Origin: Chitinophagaceae bacterium
GTDB taxonomy: Bacteria; Bacteroidota; Bacteroidia; Chitinophagales; Chitinophagaceae
Assembly (NCBI GenBank): GCA_023957155.1
Contig: JAMLHK010000002.1
Coordinates: 124,001-188,000 of the forward strand
Direction of reading: 5' to 3'
Length of the DNA: 64,000 bases
Below are positions 8,723 to 14,571 of the stretch, one piece after another. The notes beneath the pieces were generated by a model. It was not told the DNA's origin. It did no database searches and worked only from the letters and a program-made list of their open reading frames with translations. Position numbers and translations under genes: made by a program. Positions within the stretch are counted from its first letter, which is position 1, and every line of letters starts with the position of its first letter.

Positions 8723-9655
8723 TTATGAATAGTGTTTTCCTTTACGGTACACGCCATAGATCTTTAAATCTTCAGTAAGCGCTCTCATGTCTTTTATTAC
8801 CTGGTAAAATTGATGCAGGGTGTCAAACTCCATGTCGGCATGAAAAGAATATCTAAAGTCGGATCCGGGTATGGGAGAACTTTGCAATTTACTGAGGTTT
8901 ATTCCTCCCTCAGCAATAGTAGTCAGTACCTTAGCCAGGCTGCCTCTTGAGTGATCGGTATGAAAATTAACCGATGCTTTGTTGGCGTTTTCAATTACCT
9001 CCGCCAGGTCTTCATGCTGCAATATGAGAAAGCGGGTATAATTATTGGATAAGGTATGTATATCGGGGGCCAGTACGTTCAGGTTATACAGGTCGGCAGC
9101 CAGTGTACCGGCAATAGCGGCGATATGTTTACTTTTATGCTGGGCAATATGTTTTGCACTTAGCGCCGTATCCTCTGTTTCAACCAGTTTCCAGTTAAAT
9201 TGTTCGAGGTATTTGAGGCATTGCTGGATGGCCATCGGATGCGAATGGACTTCCTTTATATCTCCGGGCTGTACGCCGGGGTTAGCTAATAAATTTTGCC
9301 TGATCTGCAGGTAGATTTCACCAACAACTTTAAGCTTACTTTTTTGTAAGAGGTTATAATTGGGCAAGATACTTCCGGCAATAGAATTCTCAATAGCCAT
9401 TATACCTCCATCACTTTCTTTTTTGTCAGATGCTTTTTTAACTACTTCGCTAAAGGTGGAACAACAAATCACCCGGGTTTGTTTGCCATAAAAATGTTGT
9501 GCAGCCATTTGGTGAAAGCTTCCTTCATATCCCTGTATGGCTACAGCAACAGCCGTTCCATTTCGTGGCCCGCTTTGTTTTTCCGTTTCGGGGGAGAGGG
9601 TATTATCCGGGTAAGCCTGGTCTTTTATCTCCGATGTATTTCCTGTACTACTCAT
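8723..9655 (-). CDS. pheA: Prephenate dehydratase
   Basis: Prephenate dehydratase converts prephenate to phenylpyruvate. After a polar N-terminal stretch of about 35 residues, the catalytic domain runs from VAIQGYEGSFHQMAAQHF to about residue 215. It includes AIENSIAGSI and the catalytic-threonine motif NNYTRFLIL. Residues about 228-305 form an ACT regulatory domain (LAKVLTTIAEGGINLSKLQSSPIPG), which in this family binds Phe for feedback control. No chorismate mutase is fused; that activity is supplied by the DAHPS-CM gene downstream. It is the first enzyme gene of the operon. Its start lies 35 bases after the attenuator terminator, so its transcription depends on the leader region at 9690-9864. 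Confidence 0.96.
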   Translation of the reverse strand: MSSTGNTSEIKDQAYPDNTLSPETEKQSGPRNGTAVAVAIQGYEGSFHQMAAQHFYGKQTRVICCSTFSEVVKKASDKKESDGGIMAIENSIAGSILPNYNLLQKSKLKVVGEIYLQIRQNLLANPGVQPGDIKEVHSHPMAIQQCLKYLEQFNWKLVETEDTALSAKHIAQHKSKHIAAIAGTLAADLYNLNVLAPDIHTLSNNYTRFLILQHEDLAEVIENANKASVNFHTDHSRGSLAKVLTTIAEGGINLSKLQSSPIPGSDFRYSFHADMEFDTLHQFYQVIKDMRALTEDLKIYGVYRKGKHYS

Positions 9656-9689
9656 GTGATATTTATATAATATCGTTTAAAAAAGTCAT

Positions 9690-9715
9690 AAAAAAATCCC
9701 GGTGTTAAACCGGGA
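9690..9715 (-). terminator. Attenuator terminator hairpin before pheA
   Basis: On the minus strand TCCCGGT pairs with ACCGGGA (7 perfect base pairs, 5-base loop) and is followed at once by a run of seven Ts. This is an intrinsic terminator located between the leader peptide stop and pheA. Its 5' arm is the same sequence that pairs with the leader in the antiterminator, so the two structures exclude each other. Confidence 0.88.
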
Positions 9716-9772
9716 CTGTTTATGTTGAACTTTTTATGTTTTAGTTGTTTTTCAACAAAAGCAATCCCGGTC
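9708..9772 (-). promoter_or_regulatory. Antiterminator of the Phe/Tyr attenuator
   Basis: In the transcript, GACCGGGAUUG (9772-9762, inside the leader ORF) can pair with CAGUCCCGGUU (9718-9708): 11 consecutive pairs including two G-U. Nested inside, UGUUGAA (9757-9751) pairs with UUCAACA (9729-9723), 7 pairs. Together they make a long stem that sequesters the 5' arm of the terminator. Immediately upstream, CCGG-UAGA-CCGG can form a small protector hairpin covering part of the antiterminator strand. A ribosome stalled on the Phe/Tyr codons would leave 9772-9762 free and favour read-through. Confidence 0.82.
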
Positions 9773-9827
9773 TACCGGTAAAGTAGAAATAAAAATAAAA
9801 GAAACCGTATGCCTTTGTTGTGTTCAT
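9741..9827 (-). CDS. Phe/Tyr-rich leader peptide (28 residues)
   Basis: A 28-codon ORF with ATG at 9827 and TAA at 9743-9741. Residues 9-16 read FFYFYFYF, with one more Tyr at position 7, giving five Phe and four Tyr in ten codons and no Trp. It precedes pheA and is followed by overlapping antiterminator and terminator hairpins. By analogy with classical amino-acid leader peptides, its translation would sense charged tRNA-Phe and tRNA-Tyr and set transcription of the whole aromatic operon. It is too short for routine gene callers. A -33/-7 promoter ends a few bases before the ATG, so the peptide mRNA may be almost leaderless. Confidence 0.88.
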   Translation of the reverse strand: MNTTKAYGFFYFYFYFTGRPGLLLLKNN

Positions 9828-9834
9828 TGTGAAG

Positions 9835-9864
9835 CAAATGTAAGACTAAAAATAAAAAAACAAA
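9835..9864 (-). promoter_or_regulatory. Promoter of the aromatic amino-acid operon
   Basis: On the minus strand TTTG (9864-9861), an 18-base T-rich spacer and TACATTTG (9842-9835) closely match the Bacteroidota -33/-7 pattern TTTG-N19-21-TAnnTTTG. The expected transcription start falls only 2-4 bases before the leader-peptide ATG. Confidence 0.7.
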
Positions 9865-9890
9865 TATTTAGGTTCTATTTTTTTTCAAGA

Positions 9891-9919
9891 AAAAAATGCC
9901 ACCCCTTAACAGGAGTGGC
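9891..9919 (-). terminator. Intrinsic terminator of the small lipoprotein gene
   Basis: On the minus strand GCCACTCC and GGGGTGGC form an 8-pair stem (one G-T) around a 6-base loop, followed by a T run. It lies about 40 bases after the lipoprotein stop, and separates that gene from the pheA operon promoter. Confidence 0.8.
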
Positions 9920-9960
9920 CTCAACGATTGCTTGCCATATAAAAAAAAACTTCTGTCTGC

Positions 9961-10191
9961 TTATTGTTTTACTGCTTCTTTTGCAGCATTAACAGCGGCT
10001 TTTGCAGAATCAACTACGGCACCGGCTGCATTCTGTAACGAATCAATAGCAGCACCGGCATCGGCTTTTATGCTGTCTACGGTAGCTTCAGCGGCTGTTT
10101 TCAGGCTGTCTACAGTAGCTTCGGTGGATTCACTTGCATTGTTGCAGGCAGCAAAAGCGCCTATAGCGAGAATAACGAGTAACTTTTTCAT
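9961..10191 (-). CDS. Small lipoprotein made of four 11-residue repeats
   Basis: A 76-residue protein with a lipoprotein signal: positively charged MKK, hydrophobic core, and Cys16 in the lipobox-like AFAAC. After a short SES/T linker come four back-to-back 11-residue units (24-34, 35-45, 46-56, 57-67), each of the pattern xAxVDSxKxAA, and then a Lys-rich tail. Such hendecad repeats form long amphipathic helices, as in LEA-like and apolipoprotein-like proteins. The 33-bp DNA repeats are visible too. It is divergent from the ECF sigma gene, and its upstream region carries the same GGGTTAC/GTATTAA promoter-like motif. A role in envelope stress is inferred, not shown. Confidence 0.82.
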   Translation of the reverse strand: MKKLLVILAIGAFAACNNASESTEATVDSLKTAAEATVDSIKADAGAAIDSLQNAAGAVVDSAKAAVNAAKEAVKQ

Positions 10192-10230
10192 TCTTAATGT
10201 TTTTGAATAGTTTGATAATGAAATATATCT

Positions 10231-10259
10231 TTAATACAGCAGTGAAAAAAAAGTAACCC
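10231..10259 (-). promoter_or_regulatory. Candidate ECF-sigma promoter of the lipoprotein gene
   Basis: Read on the minus strand: GGGTTAC (10259-10253), 15 bases, then GTATTAA (10237-10231). The same two boxes occur on the plus strand before the sigma gene with a 16-base spacer. The predicted start leaves a leader of roughly 35 bases before the lipoprotein ATG. Confidence 0.62.
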
Positions 10260-10290
10260 GGTTTTAAAAAAAATATTTTTAGGCAATTTT

Positions 10291-10320
10291 GGGTTACCAA
10301 TTATGGTATTATTGTATTAA
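10291..10320 (+). promoter_or_regulatory. Candidate autoregulated ECF-sigma promoter
   Basis: GGGTTAC (10291-10297), 16 bases, GTATTAA (10314-10320), then the GTG start of the sigma gene 11 bases further on. The -35-like box is the inverted copy of GTAACCC at 10253-10259. It fits autoregulation of the ECF sigma factor. Confidence 0.62.
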
Positions 10321-10331
10321 TTATACGCTTC

Positions 10332-10901
10332 GTGAATAGTAACCTTACGGAACAAGCATTGATCAAAGGGCTGTCTGTCAGCGATAGAAGCGCTATTGAA
10401 GCCATATACCTTGAGCATTATGGTGTTATTCAGAGTTTCATTTTGAATAATAATGGATCGGAAGATGATGCAAAGGATATTTTTCAGGAAGCACTGGTGG
10501 TACTGTATGAAAAGTCAAAATCTCCGGAATTTGAGCTGAATTGCCGAATAAAAACCTATCTCTACGCGGTAAGCCGGAGGTTATGGCTGAAGCGGTTACA
10601 GAAAAACAGCCGCGTTGAGTTGCAGTCTAATGGATTTGAAGAAACCATATATGTGGAAGAAGATATAGGAGCGCATGAAAAGCGGAATATGGAGTATGGG
10701 ATGATGGAATATGCCCTGGCGCACATCGGCGAGCCCTGTAAAAGTATTCTTGAAGCCTATTATATCCGGAAAGAAAGTATGCAGGAGATTGCCGACCATT
10801 TTGGATATACTAACCCTGAGAATGCCAAGAACCAGAAATATAAGTGCCTGGTACGACTAAGGAAGATATTTTTTGCACAATATAAAAATGGTAACCCATG
10901 A
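10332..10901 (+). CDS. ECF-type sigma-70 family RNA polymerase sigma factor
   Basis: A 189-residue ECF sigma factor. Region 2 (about residues 20-95) carries the core-binding and -10-binding segments, including DAKDIFQEALVVLYEK and the following aromatic-rich KTYLYAVSRRLWLK. Region 4 (about 125-180) is a helix-turn-helix: KSILEAYYIRKESMQEIADHFGY, then NAKNQKYKCLVRLRK. The start is a GTG at 10332, 11 bases after the proposed -10 box; no better ATG exists. The stop overlaps the next ATG (ATGA), so the sigma factor is translationally coupled to the membrane protease that follows. It is not next to a SusC/SusD pair, so it is unlikely to be a FecI-type nutrient sigma. Confidence 0.92.
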   Translation: MNSNLTEQALIKGLSVSDRSAIEAIYLEHYGVIQSFILNNNGSEDDAKDIFQEALVVLYEKSKSPEFELNCRIKTYLYAVSRRLWLKRLQKNSRVELQSNGFEETIYVEEDIGAHEKRNMEYGMMEYALAHIGEPCKSILEAYYIRKESMQEIADHFGYTNPENAKNQKYKCLVRLRKIFFAQYKNGNP

Positions 10902-11995
10902 ATGATGTTCGTTTAATGGAAATGGTGGAGCGTTACCTCCGGGGAGGTTTGTCGGAGGATGAAAATGTATTGTTCGAGGAGTTGCGCAGAACGAATCCGG
11001 AAGTTGATCAGATGGTGGTAGAGCACCATTTCTTTGTTAACCGGATGGAGCAGTTTGAGCAGGACAGGCAATATCGTGCCATATTAAATGAGGTGCATGA
11101 TCAATTAACGGCTGAAGGAAAGATACAGCAACCCAAAGGAAGTCAGAAGCTGGTTTATCTGTGGACGCGCTATAAAAGAACAATAGCTGTTGCCGCTTCT
11201 ATTGCCGGCGTTACGGCATTAATTACCAGCGGTGTGATTACCTCGCTGGCGCCTAAGCCGGAAAAGGCACAGATAGAAAACCTGGGCCGGAAAATTGATA
11301 TTTTAGAAAAGAATCAGAACCATACCAGCCATGAGCTGACCGTTGTAAAAAATAAAATTGAAATCCCGGGTGTTCCTGCAAAATTTGGAGGAACGGGCTT
11401 TTTAATTGATGGGAAAGGCTACCTGGTAACCAATGCTCACGTGGTGAATAAAGCAGAAAAGGTTACCGTACAAAATAATTCAGGTGTAGAGCTCAATGCC
11501 ACGACCGTTTTTTCGGATGACAGTCTGGATATTGCGATACTGAAGATTAATGATAACCTGTATAAGCCTTTTAACGTATTACCGTACCTGATTAACCGGA
11601 AGTCGGTCGTTGATCTTGCGGAGCCGATATTTACTTTAGGCTATCCCAGGGATGAGATCGTATATGGAGAAGGTTACCTGAGCGCTAAAACCGGGTTTAA
11701 CGGCGATACGCTTACCTGCCAGATATCCGTTTCCGCCAATCCCGGGAACAGCGGCGGGCCGGTTATTAACAAAGACGGGGAAATCATTGGCGTATTGAGC
11801 ACACGTCAGACCAGTGCCGAGGGCGTTGTTTTTGCCATAAAGTCAAGAAATATTTTTAAGGCGATAGACCAGTTGAAGAAAGACAGTAGTAACCTGAGCA
11901 TCAGGCTCCCGTCTGCTTCTGTAATAAAAAATTTAGACAGAACCCAGCAGGTTAAGAAGATTGAATCCTGTGTGTTTATGGTTAAAGGGTATTAG
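10898..11995 (+). CDS. Single-pass membrane protein: anti-sigma-like N-terminus + periplasmic trypsin-like protease
   Basis: 365 residues in three parts. Residues 1-90 are a cytoplasmic helical region (MVERYLRGGLSEDE...FEELRRTNPEV) resembling the N-terminus of Bacteroidota anti-sigma proteins. Residues about 94-117 are one transmembrane helix preceded by RYKR, which predicts N-terminus in, C-terminus out. Residues 122-152 are a coiled-coil-like linker. Residues 160-330 are a trypsin/HtrA-like protease with the full triad: His181 (TNAHVV), Asp211 (DSLDIAIL), Ser285 (GNSGGP). There is no PDZ domain. ATGA overlap with the ECF sigma gene implies joint expression. Inference: the protein holds the sigma factor and links its release to a periplasmic signal or proteolysis. 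It could instead be just a sigma-controlled envelope protease. Confidence 0.85.
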   Translation: MNDVRLMEMVERYLRGGLSEDENVLFEELRRTNPEVDQMVVEHHFFVNRMEQFEQDRQYRAILNEVHDQLTAEGKIQQPKGSQKLVYLWTRYKRTIAVAASIAGVTALITSGVITSLAPKPEKAQIENLGRKIDILEKNQNHTSHELTVVKNKIEIPGVPAKFGGTGFLIDGKGYLVTNAHVVNKAEKVTVQNNSGVELNATTVFSDDSLDIAILKINDNLYKPFNVLPYLINRKSVVDLAEPIFTLGYPRDEIVYGEGYLSAKTGFNGDTLTCQISVSANPGNSGGPVINKDGEIIGVLSTRQTSAEGVVFAIKSRNIFKAIDQLKKDSSNLSIRLPSASVIKNLDRTQQVKKIESCVFMVKGY

Positions 11996-12139
11996 TGTTA
12001 AGCCCGATTTACCGGTTTTTTATGCTGGGCGAACACTTCGCCGTGTCTCGCGGAAACTACAGAAAACAGTACCTGCCAACAAAGATCAACAGGAAACCGG
12101 GATACGATGCTTTACGATTGACATGATTGATATAACGCA

Positions 12140-12541
12140 CTACTCTATGGTCAATGGCTTTTTAAAAGACCGGGCAAGACCATATAGTAAGTTCCAGGAC
12201 TCCCTTCCGGGGCTTCCGTCAGTACCATCATCGGTAATGGGCGCCTGGGGCTTTCCGGGTTCTGTATATTCTCCGGACAATAATATTATCCCGTCCCTGA
12301 TTTTTGCTTTTATTTGAGTAGCTACATTTAATTGCGGAACTTCTTTTAAGTGGGTTATAATGACGCTCATGGAAGCTTCACTTTTTTCAATAGAGTAACC
12401 TGCATTTAAAAGTCCGCTGATCAATTGTTCCATACTAATCCCGGATATTTTGATAATCTGCCTGTTATTTGACTGGCATAAGCAGGTGGCAGGCATCGCA
12501 GCGATAAGTAGAATAATGATTAATCTCATAAGGACCGGCAT
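12140..12541 (-). CDS. Small secreted protein of unknown function
   Basis: I do not recognise the family. From the ATG at 12541 the product is 133 residues, with a clear signal peptide (MPVLMRLIIILLIAAMPATCLCQ). A second in-frame ATG at 12529 would give an equally good signal peptide. A longer frame to 12577 adds 12 residues before the signal and looks wrong. The mature part has an amphipathic segment ISMEQLISGLLNAGYSIEKSEASMSVIITHLKEV, a beta-rich middle, and a Gly/Pro/Asp-rich patch before the C-terminus. It is convergent with the membrane protease and followed upstream by the repeat-rich gap. Confidence 0.6.
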   Translation of the reverse strand: MPVLMRLIIILLIAAMPATCLCQSNNRQIIKISGISMEQLISGLLNAGYSIEKSEASMSVIITHLKEVPQLNVATQIKAKIRDGIILLSGEYTEPGKPQAPITDDGTDGSPGRESWNLLYGLARSFKKPLTIE

Positions 12542-12819
12542 TCTTGATACTACAATATACAGTAAATATCGTTCCAATGATCTGCCTGGCTACGGACTGT
12601 GCATAAATATTTTTTCCAACTTGTCCAATATAGATCAGTAAATCATGAAAACAGAATTACCTGATTTCAATAATTTACACTTTAAGCATTTCAGGGGTAC
12701 ATAAATCAGACGTAAAACCCCGGTCTGCCGGATGATCTGTCCTGCATACCAGCCAACACAACAAAGGTAGCGGGGACATAAGCTGCGGAGCAGCCATAAT
12801 ATTTGTAGGAAATAAATAG

Positions 12820-12897
12820 AGAAAAGGTAAAAGGCGCGTGGCGCCGTAATATTAAAAACCGGTTTTATACAGGTGGGTTACCATTCCTGATAAAAGA
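12820..12897 (+). repeat. Diverged intergenic repeat, copy A
   Basis: Shares with copy B the order GAAAAGG, a 5-bp hairpin, (C/T)GTAATATTAAA, GGTTT(T/C)ATA, TA(C/G)A, GG(G/C)TTACC. In copy A the hairpin is GGCGC-GTG-GCGCC. Confidence 0.6.
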
Positions 12898-13061
12898 AAT
12901 CAAATAGATATTCCTTTTTGTACGTAGTCATTAGCCATAGCAAGGTGCTTTAATCTATCGAACAATTTAATATTGCGCCGCGCTGCGGCTTAAAGAAATA
13001 TGTTGAAACCCTTGCGGCTACAAATATTTTGGCGCGCTGCGCCGGATAAATGCAGTATAGC

Positions 13062-13140
13062 AAGGAAAAGGTGCGTAGTACTGTAATATTAAATCAGGTT
13101 TCATATAGATTGGCTTACCCATCTTCAGAGAATGATAACA
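13062..13140 (+). repeat. Diverged intergenic repeat, copy B
   Basis: Aligns to copy A 243 bases upstream. The hairpin is changed to GGTGC-GTA-GTACT (13070-13082), where a C-G pair has become T-A and two others G-T, so all five pairs can still form. Confidence 0.55.
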
Positions 13141-13336
13141 AATGGGTTAAAGCGTTTATTAGGTCAGCAAATCATGAAAGAATAAAAGTTAAATTATTGG
13201 TTTAAAATAACTTATGCTTTAAGTATTTTTTGTGTGGACAAGTCAGGTGCATAAATATTTTTCTTACCCTGCTGCGGGTTTGCTGTTTAAACAGGAAGAT
13301 ATTTTTTCATAAGTGACGGGTACCAGTGACAGATAT

Positions 13337-14434
13337 TCAAATTACTCTATGTTCACAGGCTTGCAAAAAACCTTTTTCTGCATCTGCACCAATACCATCT
13401 GCTTCCGGCAGTTCCAGGAAAAATTTATTATATGTTATGCCACCCGTTACCGGATCGAGCCGGTGCCCGAGCATACAGGTATCCATGTCATAGAATCTGA
13501 TATTAGGCATTGCTGAGGCGAAATGAGCAAATGCCGTAAGTGCCACCCGGCTTTCGAGCATGCCGCCCATCATGCAGGGAATATGATGCCGGCTGCAGAC
13601 TTCATGTATTTTTAAGGCTTCGTAAATACCTCCGCTTTTTGCGAATTTAATGTTTACATAGCGGCAACTTTTACTCTTTATTATCCTTTCTGCATCATAG
13701 TGGTCAAAAACGCTTTCATCTGCCATAATCGGAATAGCGGTTCGGATATTAAGCTCGGGGAGAAGAGGATCATTGTGTCTTCTCATGGGCTGCTCGCAAA
13801 ATTCAATGTTATATGAACCAATAGCGGTTAAAGCCTGCAGCGCTTCTTCAAAAGTCCATCCCTGGTTAGCATCAATCCGTAAGCGGATCTGATCTCCCAC
13901 GGTTTCCCGGATCTGCCTGACCCGCTCGGTATCTTCTTCCGGCTTCCTGCCTAATTTTATTTTCAGTATGCTTGCTCCTTTGTCTTTAAATTCACCCGCT
14001 TTTTTCGCCATCACTTCCGGCGTATCAATTCCAATGGTGATATCCGATTCCAGGGCTTTTTTTTCTCCTCCTAAAAAGGCATAGAGCGGCATCCGGGCAA
14101 CCCGGGCGTTTATATCGTACAGCGCCATATCAAAAGCGCTTTTAATTGTGCTGTTGAAGGCCGTAAACGCATGTAATTCATACAGGCGTGCCGGTATATC
14201 TAAAGGATCTTTATTTTTCCATAGTGAGGCGAAGTCATGGGCCATGGCATAACAGGTAGACTGGGATTCACCGGTAATCACCGGGAAGGCAGAACATTCG
14301 CCCACACCGTAAAACCCTTCGCTGGTATGGATCCTGATAAAAATATTCTGGGCATAATGCATGGTTCCCGTAGCAATGGTAAAAGGATGCATGGGAATAC
14401 TGAACTTATAAATATCGGTATGGGTAATTTTCAT
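13337..14434 (-). CDS. Dipeptide epimerase (enolase superfamily, L-Ala-D/L-Glu epimerase type)
   Basis: A member of the muconate-lactonising subgroup of the enolase superfamily. It probably epimerises dipeptides such as L-Ala-D-Glu released from murein. I chose the ATG at 14434 (MKITHTDIYKFSIP), because the capping domain starts there in homologues; the frame continues to 14506 but adds an unrelated 24-residue leader. Catalytic elements: the acid/base lysine in ILKIKLG (KxK), metal ligands in RIDANQGW, CEQP and ADES, and the second lysine in NIKFAKSGG. A C-terminal MGGMLES follows. It is divergent from proline dehydrogenase. The dipeptide specificity is from family resemblance; other dipeptides are possible. 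Confidence 0.88.
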   Translation of the reverse strand: MKITHTDIYKFSIPMHPFTIATGTMHYAQNIFIRIHTSEGFYGVGECSAFPVITGESQSTCYAMAHDFASLWKNKDPLDIPARLYELHAFTAFNSTIKSAFDMALYDINARVARMPLYAFLGGEKKALESDITIGIDTPEVMAKKAGEFKDKGASILKIKLGRKPEEDTERVRQIRETVGDQIRLRIDANQGWTFEEALQALTAIGSYNIEFCEQPMRRHNDPLLPELNIRTAIPIMADESVFDHYDAERIIKSKSCRYVNIKFAKSGGIYEALKIHEVCSRHHIPCMMGGMLESRVALTAFAHFASAMPNIRFYDMDTCMLGHRLDPVTGGITYNKFFLELPEADGIGADAEKGFLQACEHRVI

Positions 14435-14546
14435 GTCGTGGGCTGTATCACGGAAAGGTAGGAACAAATTAGATACGGGCGGGGCTTCCGTAAGGCAGAA
14501 GTGCATAGGATGTGCCCGAAAATATGGTTGGCAGGGTTCCCTTACT

Positions 14547-14554
14547 TACATTTG
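14547..14554 (+). promoter_or_regulatory. -7 promoter box before proline dehydrogenase
   Basis: TACATTTG matches TAnnTTTG exactly and lies 17 bases before the ATG at 14572. It falls inside the longer open frame that starts at 14512, which argues for the ATG at 14572 as the true start. Confidence 0.6.
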
Positions 14555-14571
14555 ATATAAATATTTCAGGT

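Larger units (their letters stand above)
12578..13336. other. Gene-free, palindrome-rich 760-bp stretch
   Basis: No credible coding sequence was found; the longest ATG frames are under 25 codons or antisense shadows. The stretch contains two diverged ~75-bp direct repeats (12820-12897 and 13062-13140) and three perfect 13-base palindromes with 3-base loops: GGCGC-GTG-GCGCC (12833-12845), GCCGC-GCT-GCGGC (12977-12989) and GGCGC-GCT-GCGCC (13031-13043). It is otherwise AT-rich. It may be decayed mobile or REP-type DNA. Confidence 0.7.

Noticed and set aside
10867-10900. Inverted GGGTTACC at the sigma/protease junction, considered as a third ECF promoter
   Set aside because: It points against both genes, and no GTATTAA lies at 15-16 bases.
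12641-12700. 19-codon ORF starting MKTELPDF in the repeat-rich gap, considered as a second leader peptide
   Set aside because: No repeated regulatory codons, no terminator/antiterminator pair and no gene downstream on that strand.
12874-12905. GGGTTACC inside repeat copy A, considered as an ECF target
   Set aside because: No GTATTAA at the required spacing and no gene downstream.
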